A program made the translations under genes and the position numbers. Under the pieces are notes generated by a model. The model searched no databases, was not told the DNA's origin, and worked only from the letters and a program-made list of their open reading frames with translations. This document shows, one piece after another, positions 36,358 through 45,688 of a DNA stretch of 64,000 bases. This DNA is from Pelosinus fermentans JBW45 (GTDB lineage: Bacteria > Bacillota > Negativicutes > DSM-13327). Numbering within the stretch: the stretch's first letter is position 1; each line of letters starts with the position of its first letter. The stretch spans positions 4,757,001 to 4,821,000 of the forward strand of contig NZ_CP010978.1 in assembly GCF_000271665.2 (NCBI RefSeq). Reading direction: 5' to 3'.

Positions 36358-37518
36358 TTACAATAATTTTTTATAAATTGCCCTCATATCTTCTTTTGTT
36401 ACCACTTTCGGATTGTTATCCAAAAGACGTGTTACCTTAGCCGCTGCCTCTATCAGATCGTCGAGGGCCGCTTCATTAATGCCCTTGGCCCGTAAATCGC
36501 AGGTAACATTCAAATCTTTGATTAAGGAATATAGGTTATCGATCATTTTCTCTGCAGCCTGTCTAGTGGTACTGCCGGAAATTTCAAGCTCCATTGCAAC
36601 CGCTATATCTTTAAATTTCTCTTCGCAAACGTCCAAGTTAAACTTCATTACATCTGGTAACAGAATTGCATTGGATAAGCCATGGGGAATATGATATTTT
36701 CCTCCCAGAGGATAAGACAACGCATGTACTGCAGTGGTACTAGAAGTTGCAATCGAAATACCGCCAAACATCGCTCCTAAAAGCATATCTTCCCGGGCTG
36801 CTACATTATGTCCATCATGATATGCAGTGCGAATACTGCGAGAAATCAAAGTAATTGCTTTCAATGCAAAAGTGTCACTGAAAGGATTCGCTTTTTTAGA
36901 AATATAGCATTCAATGGCATGACATAACGCATCCATTCCTGTATTGGCAGTAATATGTTTCGGTAAATTAATTGTCATATTGGGATCTAAGATAACACAA
37001 TCTGGTACCATCTTTTCGCTGACGATGCCAACTTTCAATTCCTCTTCTGGCACTAAAACGATGGCGTTTGGTGTCGCTTCAGAACCAGTACCTGCCGTTG
37101 TTGGAATCATAAGTGTTGGTACGCCGCGGCGTTTTATTTGCGCTTTTCCTTTCACCAATTCACGTAAATTTACACTGTTTGTAAGTAACAAAGAAACGAT
37201 TTTTGCTGCATCCATGGAACTGCCGCCGCCAATGCCGATAATCATTTGGCATTCAAATTCCTTTGCAGCTTGGAATATTGCATTTACTTGATCTACCGTT
37301 GGTTCAGGCGGAGTATCATTGATTACATGGACATTCACACCTGCTCTTTCAAGTAAGGCTTTAGGATTGTCCACTAAACCAGAAGTCCAAACACCTTGGT
37401 CAGTGATAATCACTACATTTTTAGCTTCATAATCAGCTGCGATATTTGTTATTTGTTCAATACTACCTGCACCAGCAACGATTTTTCCAATATTCAGCAA
37501 CGAATATATACTACTCAT
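36358..37518 (-). CDS. Iron-containing alcohol dehydrogenase
   Basis: Group III alcohol dehydrogenase, 386 residues. NAD(P) site GIGGGSSMDAAK near 97-108, TTAGTGSEATPNAIV near 140, and the Fe ligands in the D-G-x-x-H-x-x-E (GMDALCHAIE) and HALSYPLGGKYHIPHG regions. It probably reduces or oxidises a short aldehyde or alcohol produced in the acid-sugar pathway. GGGAGA precedes the ATG. Confidence 0.9.
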   Translation of the reverse strand: MSSIYSLLNIGKIVAGAGSIEQITNIAADYEAKNVVIITDQGVWTSGLVDNPKALLERAGVNVHVINDTPPEPTVDQVNAIFQAAKEFECQMIIGIGGGSSMDAAKIVSLLLTNSVNLRELVKGKAQIKRRGVPTLMIPTTAGTGSEATPNAIVLVPEEELKVGIVSEKMVPDCVILDPNMTINLPKHITANTGMDALCHAIECYISKKANPFSDTFALKAITLISRSIRTAYHDGHNVAAREDMLLGAMFGGISIATSSTTAVHALSYPLGGKYHIPHGLSNAILLPDVMKFNLDVCEEKFKDIAVAMELEISGSTTRQAAEKMIDNLYSLIKDLNVTCDLRAKGINEAALDDLIEAAAKVTRLLDNNPKVVTKEDMRAIYKKLL

Positions 37519-37628
37519 GATTACATTCTCCCATCATTTAATTATCAAATTTATGCTAAGGCTGACTTTTTTCTAAATAAAATATTTCAAGTTTCAGTTA
37601 TTTCAAAAAAGTCGTATTTTAGCGAACA

Positions 37629-38606
37629 TTATTGATTCCACCGAGGGTGTTCATAGGCCTTTGGATTGCATACGTTCTTCCAGCGTTCACCATTGATTAC
37701 CGCAATCACGCCTTCTGCTGCCATGGTTGCTACACCTGAGGCTGCTTCTTTGGTCTGCCCTGCCATATGGGGAGATACGATAATATTGTCATACTTAAAT
37801 AAAGGTTCATCAACAGTCACTGGTTCATTCTCAAAAACATCCGTGGCTGCGCTATGTATTTGATTCTCTTCTAACGCTTTTGCCAAAGCAGCTTCATCAA
37901 TAATACCGCCCCGGGAGCAATTAATTAAAATGCCACTTGACTTCATTATTTTTAGCTCCGCTGCACCAATGAGATTTTTGGTTTTAGGTGTCAAAGGAAC
38001 ATGTAAAGAAATCACATCGCTTATTTTTAAAACCGCATTCAATTCTGTTTCATGCTGATATCCTTGTTCAGTGATTGCTTCCGGTGCAACAAATGGATCG
38101 TACACAACAACTTTCATTCCAACACCAGACGCCATCTTCGCAAGAACACTGCCAATATGACCATAACCAACCAAACCTAATGTTTTGCCATATATCTCAA
38201 AAGCTTTATAACTGCTTCGTATATTAAAATTACCTTTACGAAGCTCTCTATCGCTATGCACCATATCCTTCGCCGCAGCAAACATAAAGGCAAAAGCATG
38301 TTCGGCTACCGAACGAGTATTAGCGCCAGGAGCAATGACTACAGGAATACCAAGTTCCGTTGCAGCTTCTACATCCACATCGTCAACACCAACACCAGGA
38401 CGTCCGATAACCTTTAAATTTTTTGCAGCCAGCATTGTTTCCCTGTCAATGGAGCCAATGCGTATGATAAGACCTTCCGCATCAAGCAATTCAGGCAGCA
38501 TTGCCTTTGGATCACCATTGTTTGTTATGGCAACCTTTACGTTTGCTTTTTCTAAAACAGCCATTCCATCATCGTGTAATCTATGGGATATAACAACTTT
38601 TTTCAT
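37629..38606 (-). CDS. D-2-hydroxyacid dehydrogenase (phosphoglycerate dehydrogenase-like)
   Basis: NAD-dependent D-isomer 2-hydroxyacid dehydrogenase, 325 residues. Rossmann GLVGYGHIGSVLAKMA near 145, the catalytic Arg in NCSRGGIIDE near 235, Glu in the FENEPV segment and His in SPHMAGQT near 288. It lacks the C-terminal ACT domain of SerA. In this operon it likely handles a 2-hydroxy or 2-keto acid intermediate. AAGGAG precedes the ATG. Confidence 0.88.
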   Translation of the reverse strand: MKKVVISHRLHDDGMAVLEKANVKVAITNNGDPKAMLPELLDAEGLIIRIGSIDRETMLAAKNLKVIGRPGVGVDDVDVEAATELGIPVVIAPGANTRSVAEHAFAFMFAAAKDMVHSDRELRKGNFNIRSSYKAFEIYGKTLGLVGYGHIGSVLAKMASGVGMKVVVYDPFVAPEAITEQGYQHETELNAVLKISDVISLHVPLTPKTKNLIGAAELKIMKSSGILINCSRGGIIDEAALAKALEENQIHSAATDVFENEPVTVDEPLFKYDNIIVSPHMAGQTKEAASGVATMAAEGVIAVINGERWKNVCNPKAYEHPRWNQ

Positions 38607-38746
38607 TTTTAGCGCTCCTTGTTAGAAATTAGAGGAATTAGAGTTATAAACATAGAGTCAATACTGTTTCCTAGTCATCTGGGCAACTCATTAACTCTAT
38701 GCTCTTACTCTTTTATATTTAAAAACTACAGATTAGCCTTTGATTA

Positions 38747-39622
38747 CTATTTGTACAATTCAAAAACTTTAAGTAATGCTGCATCAATTTCAGGTTTATT
38801 GCAATTTGAAGGTTCCCGGCCTGGACCAACTGGGTGCCCCAGTAAGTTGACCGCACGTTTAACAACAGAGTTTGGATTGCCCATTTGCATAACATTACGA
38901 AATGGTCTAATTTTCTTTTGTGCTTCATTTGCCTCTTCGATTTTACCCTGTGACCATAATTGATAGATACTCACCATTAATTCAGGAAATACATTAGAAC
39001 AACCGGAAATCGCCCCTGTACCGCCTGCCAATAATGTCCATAGAATCAATGAATCACTGCCAGCTAATACACTTAAGCGCGGGTCGGTATTTTCAATGTA
39101 TTTTAACGTATTGTCAAAATTACCGCTGCTGTCTTTGATACCAATAATATTTTCGTATTTCGCCAATTTTTTCACTGTGGTGTAATCGATATTATTGCCT
39201 GTTCTTGCCGGAATGTTATAAAGCAGGATTGGCAGATCAACAGCTTGGGCCACACTGCTGAAATGACGATATAAGTCATCTTGTGAAATGCCGGCAAAGT
39301 ATGGAGAGATAATGGATAATACATCGACCCCTAGCTCTTTAGCAATTTTTGACAGCTCAATTGTTTCCTGTGTTGTGATACAACCAGTACCCGCATATAC
39401 AGGTACTCGGCCTTTTACTTCATCAACCGTAACCTTAATGATTTCGATTTTTTCTTCTTTTGAAAATGCATAGAATTCGCCATTTGTCCCTAGAGCAAAA
39501 ATACCGCTGATTCCTGCGTTAATTAAGCGATTAATTTGACTGCGCAGTTCCTTTTCATTGAATTTTTCCTCTGCTGTTAAGGGAGTAAGAATAGGAGCAA
39601 TAATGCCTTCTGGCTTAAACAT
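38747..39622 (-). CDS. DapA/N-acetylneuraminate-lyase family aldolase
   Basis: Class I TIM-barrel aldolase or dehydratase, 291 residues. GTNGEFYAFSKEEK near 45 (GxxGE signature), LLYNIPARTGNNI (catalytic Tyr) near 133 and the Schiff-base Lys in IIGIKDSSGNF near 160. The operon context points to cleavage or dehydration of a 2-keto-3-deoxy acid rather than lysine synthesis. The start is ATG 39620-39622, giving AAAGGA correct spacing; an ATG three codons earlier overlaps the RBS. Confidence 0.88.
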   Translation of the reverse strand: MFKPEGIIAPILTPLTAEEKFNEKELRSQINRLINAGISGIFALGTNGEFYAFSKEEKIEIIKVTVDEVKGRVPVYAGTGCITTQETIELSKIAKELGVDVLSIISPYFAGISQDDLYRHFSSVAQAVDLPILLYNIPARTGNNIDYTTVKKLAKYENIIGIKDSSGNFDNTLKYIENTDPRLSVLAGSDSLILWTLLAGGTGAISGCSNVFPELMVSIYQLWSQGKIEEANEAQKKIRPFRNVMQMGNPNSVVKRAVNLLGHPVGPGREPSNCNKPEIDAALLKVFELYK

Positions 39623-39667
39623 AATAATCATCCTTTCAGTTTGAATTTTTATAGTATTTGATCTATT

Positions 39668-40669
39668 TTAAAGATCGGCAAATTTTACTTTTGCCATCTT
39701 TGCACCAAGTAATAATGACTCAGTCATACTTTTTCCATCTGCAATCCCTTTGCCTGCAATATCAAATGCGGTACCATGGTCAACAGAGGTTCTGATGAAT
39801 GGTAACCCGACAGTAACATTCACTCCTGTTTCAAAACCTAACACTTTAATGGGAATATGCCCTTGATCGTGATACATAACTACAACAATATCAAATCTTT
39901 CCCTAATTGCCGCCTGATAAAATACAGTATCTGGCGGTACCGGTCCGGTAACATCCATTCCCATTGCCTTTGCTTCATCAACGGCTGGTGTAATTTCCAG
40001 TTCATCTTCTGTACCAAACAAACCATGTTCACCAGAATGAGGATTCAGTCCGGCTACAGCAATCCGTGGCTTTACAATGCCCATCATTTTCAATGTATCA
40101 TTTGCTAATCGAATGACACGCAGCACACGATCTTTTTTAACAAGATCACAAGCTTTTCTAAGCGGTACATGAGTTGTCACATGAATAACTTTAAGAGCCC
40201 CACCGACTAGCATCATGGAATAATCTTTTTGCCCGGATAAAGCCCCCAGTATTTCTGTATGCCCGGGATAATGACAGCCGCCAAGATTTAATGCCTCTTT
40301 ATTTAAAGGAGCAGTGACAATTGCATGAATTTCTGCTTTTAGCGCATAGCCAACCGCTTTCTCAATATATTCATAGGCTGCTTTACCAGCTCTTCCATCA
40401 ACTTGTGCAAAAGGCAAATCCAAGGGTAGATTATCTAAGTCAACAACATCAATCGTTCCATACGTTTTGCCAGCTAGACTTGGTTCTTGAACCGTCTGGC
40501 ATTTTAAGTCCCCACCGACAATCCCGATGGCACGTTCCATTATTTTTTTATCGCCAAAAACCACGGGTCTTGCAATCTCATATATTTCTTTTGCAGCCAA
40601 TGCTTTGACAATAATCTCCGGACCAATTCCCGCTGCATCACCCATGGTAATTCCTAATATCGGTTTCAT
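39668..40669 (-). CDS. pdxA2: PdxA2-type 4-phosphoacid dehydrogenase
   Basis: NAD-dependent oxidative decarboxylase of the PdxA family, 333 residues: ITMGDAAGIGPEI at 6-18, TAPLNKEALNLGGCHYPGHTE near 120, the metal-binding AGLNPHSGEHGLFG near 205, and VMYHDQGHIPIKVLGFETGVNVTVGLP near 260. Next to a DUF1537 kinase, PdxA2 enzymes are known to convert 4-phospho-threonate or -erythronate to dihydroxyacetone phosphate and CO2, rather than make pyridoxine. GATAGGAGG precedes the ATG. Confidence 0.88.
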   Translation of the reverse strand: MKPILGITMGDAAGIGPEIIVKALAAKEIYEIARPVVFGDKKIMERAIGIVGGDLKCQTVQEPSLAGKTYGTIDVVDLDNLPLDLPFAQVDGRAGKAAYEYIEKAVGYALKAEIHAIVTAPLNKEALNLGGCHYPGHTEILGALSGQKDYSMMLVGGALKVIHVTTHVPLRKACDLVKKDRVLRVIRLANDTLKMMGIVKPRIAVAGLNPHSGEHGLFGTEDELEITPAVDEAKAMGMDVTGPVPPDTVFYQAAIRERFDIVVVMYHDQGHIPIKVLGFETGVNVTVGLPFIRTSVDHGTAFDIAGKGIADGKSMTESLLLGAKMAKVKFADL

Positions 40670-40733
40670 CTGTTATTCCTCCTATCTTGTATATTTATCT
40701 AAGAACTCAGCTCATTTTCAAATCCATATAGGA

Positions 40734-42038
40734 TTAAATACAGTTTAGTTTTTCATCCACTTTTCGCATTGCCTGTATGGATAGAACAAATGCATCTTCC
40801 TGACCAAAGGCACCCGCTTTTGTTACCACCTGTAAGCCATTGCAACAACCGCCGACCAATCGACCTAGAGGAATACCAACAGCAACTTCCTCCAGTATTT
40901 CAATAGCCTCAGCCCCTAAGGAACGGCAAACATGAATGGCTGTATCACCGCCAGTAAGAACCATCCCAGCCAATTGATAATCTGTTAACTGTATGGCAAT
41001 ATCACCTAAAGCAACCGCCGTTTGCTCACTCACTTCGGTACTGCTAAGTCCGCAAATTTTTCCCGCTGCTACAGCGGCAAGAACATCACAGTCATCAACC
41101 GCGCTGGCAATTACTATGTCTTTACCCTGCTCCAATTGTTTTTTCGCTTGTATTGTGCATTGCCTTATTTCTAGTTCTTTATCCTGGATAAGGTTGGCTA
41201 CATTCATTTTTACTAGTTCAATATTCGGTAAATTCAGCGCTGTACTAATCTGTGCTTGGGTGACCTTACTCACACTGCCGGCAATCACCAGCACAGGTCC
41301 TTTTGCTGCAATCCCTATGTTTTTTTGCTCAGCGGACCATTGATAAAAATCTGGTAATTGTTCTGCCAAGCCTGCCGAACCTACCCACAAAACCTTATGA
41401 TAGTCTTGTGTTGCTTTGACAATACGTTCTAAATGTTCATCCAATACTGCATCAAAAACGATCCATTTTTCACCACATTCCAGACATTGCTTAATGGCTT
41501 GTTTTACTGCTTCTAATCCTTTCATGACAACATGGAGTGAAATTAAGCCAATCTTACTATCGGTTTGTTTATGTAATAATTCCACAATCCGCGATTCATC
41601 TACTGGACTCTTCGGCGCATGAGCAATTTCAGTTAATTCGATTGGAATCTGGTCTAGCAAATGATATCCACCTACAGTTACCCTTTTATTACTGGGAAAC
41701 GCAGGGGCAATCACAACTATCTCTGGTTGAAAGACCGTTGCCGTCGCTTCTATTTCAGCACCCAGATTTCCCCTCAGGGTGGAATCAATTTTTTTGTAGA
41801 TGTTTTTTACACCACTATCCTGCAAAACTTCGCAAACTGATTTTACCCGGTCATAAGCCGCCGATGGTACAATATCTCTACTATCAGTATCTATAACAAT
41901 CACATCAGCAGTTTCTTTCAGTATTTTTTCTTGATCAAAATCAATTCTTACACAACTGCTTATATTACGTTTAGAAAATTGTACTGCTGTATCATTTGCA
42001 CCCGTTATGTCATCTGCAATAACCGCTAGTTTTATCAT
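40734..42038 (-). CDS. Four-carbon acid sugar kinase family (DUF1537)
   Basis: ATP-dependent kinase of the DtnK/DenK/LtnK family, 434 residues. N-terminal domain: LAVIADDITGANDTAVQF at 4-21 and YKKIDSTLRGNLGAE near 78 (substrate side). C-terminal nucleotide domain: VLTGGDTAIHV near 372 and the terminal GAFGQEDAF. It would phosphorylate a tetronate at O4, feeding PdxA2. The start is ATG 42036-42038 with AAGGTGAT ahead; longer reading frames run into the sigma-54 promoter and activator gene. It is the first gene of the operon. Confidence 0.9.
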   Translation of the reverse strand: MIKLAVIADDITGANDTAVQFSKRNISSCVRIDFDQEKILKETADVIVIDTDSRDIVPSAAYDRVKSVCEVLQDSGVKNIYKKIDSTLRGNLGAEIEATATVFQPEIVVIAPAFPSNKRVTVGGYHLLDQIPIELTEIAHAPKSPVDESRIVELLHKQTDSKIGLISLHVVMKGLEAVKQAIKQCLECGEKWIVFDAVLDEHLERIVKATQDYHKVLWVGSAGLAEQLPDFYQWSAEQKNIGIAAKGPVLVIAGSVSKVTQAQISTALNLPNIELVKMNVANLIQDKELEIRQCTIQAKKQLEQGKDIVIASAVDDCDVLAAVAAGKICGLSSTEVSEQTAVALGDIAIQLTDYQLAGMVLTGGDTAIHVCRSLGAEAIEILEEVAVGIPLGRLVGGCCNGLQVVTKAGAFGQEDAFVLSIQAMRKVDEKLNCI

Positions 42039-42078
42039 CTCTATCACCTTCTCTCTATTGCACCTCGCTGCTATGTAT

Positions 42079-42094
42079 TGCAAACTTCGTGCCA
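42079..42094 (-). promoter_or_regulatory. Sigma-54 promoter of the acid-sugar operon
   Basis: On the minus strand TGGCACGAAGTTTGCA: a perfect match to TGGCAC-N5-TTGCA. The start site would be about 30 nt before the kinase ATG. Confidence 0.92.
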
Positions 42095-42125
42095 ACATGA
42101 TTTTCCTTGATAATACTGGATTTAT

Positions 42126-42181
42126 TTCTGCAACATAAAAAATACGTTGCATTTCTGCAACGTTTTTAGTGCAATATGCAC
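42126..42181. promoter_or_regulatory. Upstream activator sites for the PrpR-like regulator
   Basis: The palindrome ACGTTGCATTTCTGCAACGT (42144-42163), an extra TTCTGCAAC half-site at about 42126-42134 and the palindrome GTGCAATATGCAC (42169-42181) lie 50-100 bp upstream of the sigma-54 promoter, right after the activator gene stop. TTGCA half-sites recur throughout. Confidence 0.75.
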
Positions 42182-42184
42182 GAA

Positions 42185-44089
42185 TTATTTTTTTGCTGCT
42201 TTGGCATTTAATTTTCGCCATAAGGTAGTTCGATGAATCCCAAGCCTGGCTGCTGCCCGATTATAATTATATTCTTCTTCCCCCAGCACACGCAGTAAGA
42301 TCTCATGTTCCACCATAGCCAAACTATCTTTCATCTCGCCTTTTTCGCGGCTTCCTTCTCCTACTGATTCGCCTTCTTCATCATAGGCTTCAATCATATC
42401 CTGTTTGCTAATAATTGGTCCGCTGCTTAAGAGCATAGCTCGCTCTATCGTATTTGCCAGTTGTCTAATATTCCCCGGCCAGCTGCGCTGCTTTAAATAC
42501 TCTCTGGCTTCCAAATGAATCCCCGTAACCTTCCCATTGATATGTTTCATTTTTTTGATCATTTCTTTTGCAAGCAGCGGGATATCTTCTATTCTTTCAC
42601 GCAACGTCGGCATATGAATACGCAGTATATTAAGCCGGTAATAAAGATCTTGCCGAAAATTCTTTTCTTCGATTAGTTTTGCTAAATTTTGATTGGTTGC
42701 AGCAACAATACGTACATCTACCGGAATAACGGTATCGCCCCCTAAATGCATCACTGCTTTTTCCTGTAATACACGCAGTAATCTTGATTGGAGGGATAAA
42801 GGCATTTCACCAATTTCATCTAAGAAAAGGGTTCCGCCATGGGCCAGTTCAAATAATCCTTGCCTGCCACCTTTTTTAGCTCCGGTAAAGGCCCCTTCCG
42901 CGTAACCAAACAATTCACTTTCCAATAAATTTTCAGGCAATGCTGCACAATTTACAGCCACAAAAGGCCCCTCAGCTCGGGTACTCACATTGTGGATACT
43001 TTGCACTAGCATTTCCTTGCCTGTACCAGACTCTCCGGTAATTAAAATGGTTGATTGCGTCAATGCATATTTCGCGGCCTTACGTTTTAATGCATTACAA
43101 GCTGATGATAATCCAACAATATCAGCCATTTTTATTCGGGCCACCAAACCTTTGGCATGTAGCTTTTTACGAACATTCTGTTCTAACTGCTGCAATTGTG
43201 ATACATTTTGGAAGTTATAAATGCTGCCAATGATTTCACCTTTCACCTTGATTTGATTATATTTAATCGTCAATGTCTTATCACCAATGCGTTGTACATC
43301 AGCCATTTTCTCGCTGGAATCATCATTTCCTGCCAGCGAGAATTGGGGAATGACGGTTTGCAGCTGATTGCCGATAGCCTCCAAATGGGATACTTGGAAA
43401 ATTTTTTCCGCCATTGGGTTAAAAATAGTAATTCGATCATTGGTATCCGTTGCAATAATACCTTCTGCTGACGTATCAATCACAGTGCCTAATAACTCTG
43501 CTTTCTCTTGTTCTTCACGCCGGATATGTGCAATTAATGCTGCTTCATTGATGGCTTTATAAATCGCTTCTTTGCCAGACTGAATCAATGCTCCCTGTAC
43601 ACCAATACGTGCCGCTATTTTCGTTGATATCGCATCACCAACGATGAGCTCTACGCCATTTTTTACTGCAGCAGCAATCTTTTCCGGAGCCTCATCTTCA
43701 TTTTTTAAAGCAATTTCTACAAAAGTAATGCCAAGGAGCGTTGCTAAATCCTCACAGCCATAAATCACATTTTCAAACCCTGCAATACCAATTTTCTCAG
43801 GATACTCAGTGCTTTGCCTTAATGCACGCAGCACATCCATTACAGTGACTTGGATATGCACAGTAGGTATATTTACATTTTTTTTAATCAAGTTAGCCGT
43901 ACCACCACGGCTAACAATTACTTCAACACCATCTTCCACCGCCTGCTTAACAATAGCAATGCATTCTTGCAGATCTCCCTTGACTACCTTAATGAGATGT
44001 GATGAATCAGCAAACCGTTCCGCTACCACTTCCTCTGCCAACTTTGCTAAATCCGCAAATGGCGCTACAAATAAAATCCTTGCCTCCAC
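42185..44089 (-). CDS. PrpR-like sigma-54 activator of the acid-sugar operon
   Basis: Enhancer-binding protein, 634 residues: N-terminal PrpR_N receptor domain (about 1-190; [21 protein letters not shown]), PAS (about 200-310), AAA+ (about 330-560) with [23 protein letters not shown] and [10 protein letters not shown], then a Fis-type HTH (about 590-634, [19 protein letters not shown]). It starts at GTG 44087-44089 after GTGAGGT. A sigma-A promoter candidate for it is TTGACT (44201-44206)-N18-TAGTAT (44177-44182) on the minus strand. It ends just before the activator sites of the downstream operon. Confidence 0.92.
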   Translation of the reverse strand: MEARILFVAPFADLAKLAEEVVAERFADSSHLIKVVKGDLQECIAIVKQAVEDGVEVIVSRGGTANLIKKNVNIPTVHIQVTVMDVLRALRQSTEYPEKIGIAGFENVIYGCEDLATLLGITFVEIALKNEDEAPEKIAAAVKNGVELIVGDAISTKIAARIGVQGALIQSGKEAIYKAINEAALIAHIRREEQEKAELLGTVIDTSAEGIIATDTNDRITIFNPMAEKIFQVSHLEAIGNQLQTVIPQFSLAGNDDSSEKMADVQRIGDKTLTIKYNQIKVKGEIIGSIYNFQNVSQLQQLEQNVRKKLHAKGLVARIKMADIVGLSSACNALKRKAAKYALTQSTILITGESGTGKEMLVQSIHNVSTRAEGPFVAVNCAALPENLLESELFGYAEGAFTGAKKGGRQGLFELAHGGTLFLDEIGEMPLSLQSRLLRVLQEKAVMHLGGDTVIPVDVRIVAATNQNLAKLIEEKNFRQDLYYRLNILRIHMPTLRERIEDIPLLAKEMIKKMKHINGKVTGIHLEAREYLKQRSWPGNIRQLANTIERAMLLSSGPIISKQDMIEAYDEEGESVGEGSREKGEMKDSLAMVEHEILLRVLGEEEYNYNRAAARLGIHRTTLWRKLNAKAAKK

Positions 44090-44348
44090 AATTGACTACC
44101 TCACTTTTAAATCCAGTAATTAACCATCAATCAAAAATCTTTCAACAAACAGCGCGCAGAATTTTCTATTACTCTTATACTAACCTGAAACTTGCTATCA
44201 AGTCAAAATAAGTAATACTTGAAATAGGAAGAATAGCAATCTATAATTTATTTATGTTTTTACCGCAACTAACAGAATCAATCCCAACAGATCAACCACC
44301 CATTTCGAAAGTATATCTACGCACCATTAAGAAGGAGCTGCTAAAAAT

Positions 44349-44849
44349 ATGATTTATACTTGCACAATTGATACTGCATTAGGCGCGATGACAGCGTCCG
44401 CTGAAAATGGAGCGCTCACCGGTTTATGGTTTATTGGACAAAAGTACTATCCATCCAAGACTGGTACATGGATGGATGAGTGCAACTATGCTGTTTTTGA
44501 GACACTGCGACTTTGGCTAGGAGAGTATTTTTCAGGTAAAAATTCCATGCCTGACCTTAAGATTGAACCTCAAGGAACTCCTTTTCAAAAAGCGGTTTGG
44601 GAGATCCTTTTAAAGATCCCCTTCGGACAAGTTACTACCTACGGTGAAATTGCCAAGAAGCTTGCCATTATGCGGGGACTACCTTCTATGTCTGCGCAAG
44701 CAGTAGGTGGCGCTGTTGGGCATAATCCTATTTCCATACTTATTCCATGCCATAGAGTCATCGGATCCAACAAAAGCCTGACTGGATATGCGGGAGGCAT
44801 TGATAAAAAGAAAGCTTTACTTCAGCTTGAAACCCAGACGCTATTTTAG
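44349..44849 (+). CDS. ogt: Methylated-DNA--protein-cysteine methyltransferase
   Basis: Suicide DNA-repair protein that removes O6-alkyl groups from guanine, 166 residues. The active-site PCHRV is at 133-137 (acceptor Cys134), with GQVTTYGEIAKKL near 93 as the helix-turn-helix and GAVGHNP near 121. There is no Ada regulatory domain. GAAGGAG lies upstream of the ATG. Monocistronic, next to the prophage remnant. Confidence 0.93.
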   Translation: MIYTCTIDTALGAMTASAENGALTGLWFIGQKYYPSKTGTWMDECNYAVFETLRLWLGEYFSGKNSMPDLKIEPQGTPFQKAVWEILLKIPFGQVTTYGEIAKKLAIMRGLPSMSAQAVGGAVGHNPISILIPCHRVIGSNKSLTGYAGGIDKKKALLQLETQTLF

Positions 44850-44984
44850 AACATCTTCATACTTTAGAATTTTACCTCATGTTACTATTTTTAAAAATAA
44901 AGTTGTATCTAAGCGCTTAATACTGTACTGTCTAATGCTGATCTGAAATCTGAAAGCTGGGAGATTCGATTAATTCTAGCAGCC

Positions 44985-45045
44985 TTTTTATTGTGTAAAC
45001 GAATACCACATGCACAGCATATGGTATTCGTTTACACAATAAAAA
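44985..45045. terminator. Perfect 24-bp inverted repeat, terminator-like
   Basis: TTTTTATTGTGTAAACGAAT plus ACCA at 44985-45008 is exactly complementary to 45022-45045. Both ends are A/T runs, so it could stop transcription in both directions. Its inner part is shared with the terminator at 54768. Confidence 0.75.
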
Positions 45046-45047
45046 AA

Positions 45048-45106
45048 GACGGATACCTTAATAGTATCCGCGTAAAGTTGAGTCATGAGATCTTTCTCAA
45101 TCCGTC
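45048..45106 (+). other. Nested-stem element of unknown role
   Basis: GACGGAT (45048-45054) can pair with ATCCGTC (45100-45106). Inside, TTGAG and CTCAA form a hairpin, and GGATAC/GTATCC offers a competing fold. It could be a small structured RNA or a miniature-element end. No known riboswitch is recognised. Confidence 0.35.
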
Positions 45107-45340
45107 CTGCATGCCATGACTACTGATAACATCTGTATTCCAAATCATTTTTCATCACAGAAATTAGGGTCGCTTGCTTGATAGTCCATAAGGACAAGGA
45201 TTTTTCAGTAGTCTGAGCAGTGAAACCATTCAAACTGTTTCTGCGCTGACTCATAAAAAGAACGTGCCAAAGTCTTTATTATTGATGATTCATATAAAAA
45301 CCTCGATTGTAATATTTTTAGCATTATATGGAATGTCATT

Positions 45341-45688
45341 TTACTTTGCATAGGTATTATTATTCTTTAAATATTTATGAAACATTTCGATGTTATATAT
45401 CATAGCTTCATATTCTGGAAACTCTGTTATTATACGATTTAAAAACTTAATGCAAAAATCTTTTCTTACAACAGGATTGTCCCTTAACACATCTTTATAT
45501 GTCCATATATGTGAAAATCTCGTTTGTCTTCTAGCATTTTTCAATTCCATAAATGGTTTTATTTCTATACCTACTTTTTTTGCACACATAGAAAATAATC
45601 TTTGATCTGTAAATATTGAAAATACTACTTTTTTCTCTATAGGTGTACATTCTTTTAATGGATTTATATTTTTCATAAACCGTATCAC
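45341..45688 (-). CDS. AT-rich hypothetical protein at the broken end of the tail gene
   Basis: I do not recognise this 115-residue basic, helix-rich protein (segments KKVVFSIFTDQRLFSMCAKK, YEAMIYNIEMFHKYLKNN). Its possible start, GTG 45686-45688, overlaps the tail-tip gene stop; ATG 45674-45676 is an alternative, and neither has a clear RBS. Base composition is much more AT-rich than the upstream tail genes, so it was acquired separately. It may be a moron, an immunity-type protein or a gene fragment. Confidence 0.4.
   Translation of the reverse strand: MIRFMKNINPLKECTPIEKKVVFSIFTDQRLFSMCAKKVGIEIKPFMELKNARRQTRFSHIWTYKDVLRDNPVVRKDFCIKFLNRIITEFPEYEAMIYNIEMFHKYLKNNNTYAK

Larger units (their letters stand above)
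44850..45340. other. Intergenic region with strong palindrome and structured element
   Basis: No gene is supported. It contains a 24-bp perfect inverted repeat (44985-45045) followed at once by a nested-stem element (45048-45106). The remaining 230 bp to the AT-rich ORF at 45341 are unassigned and may mark the edge of the decayed prophage. Confidence 0.5.
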
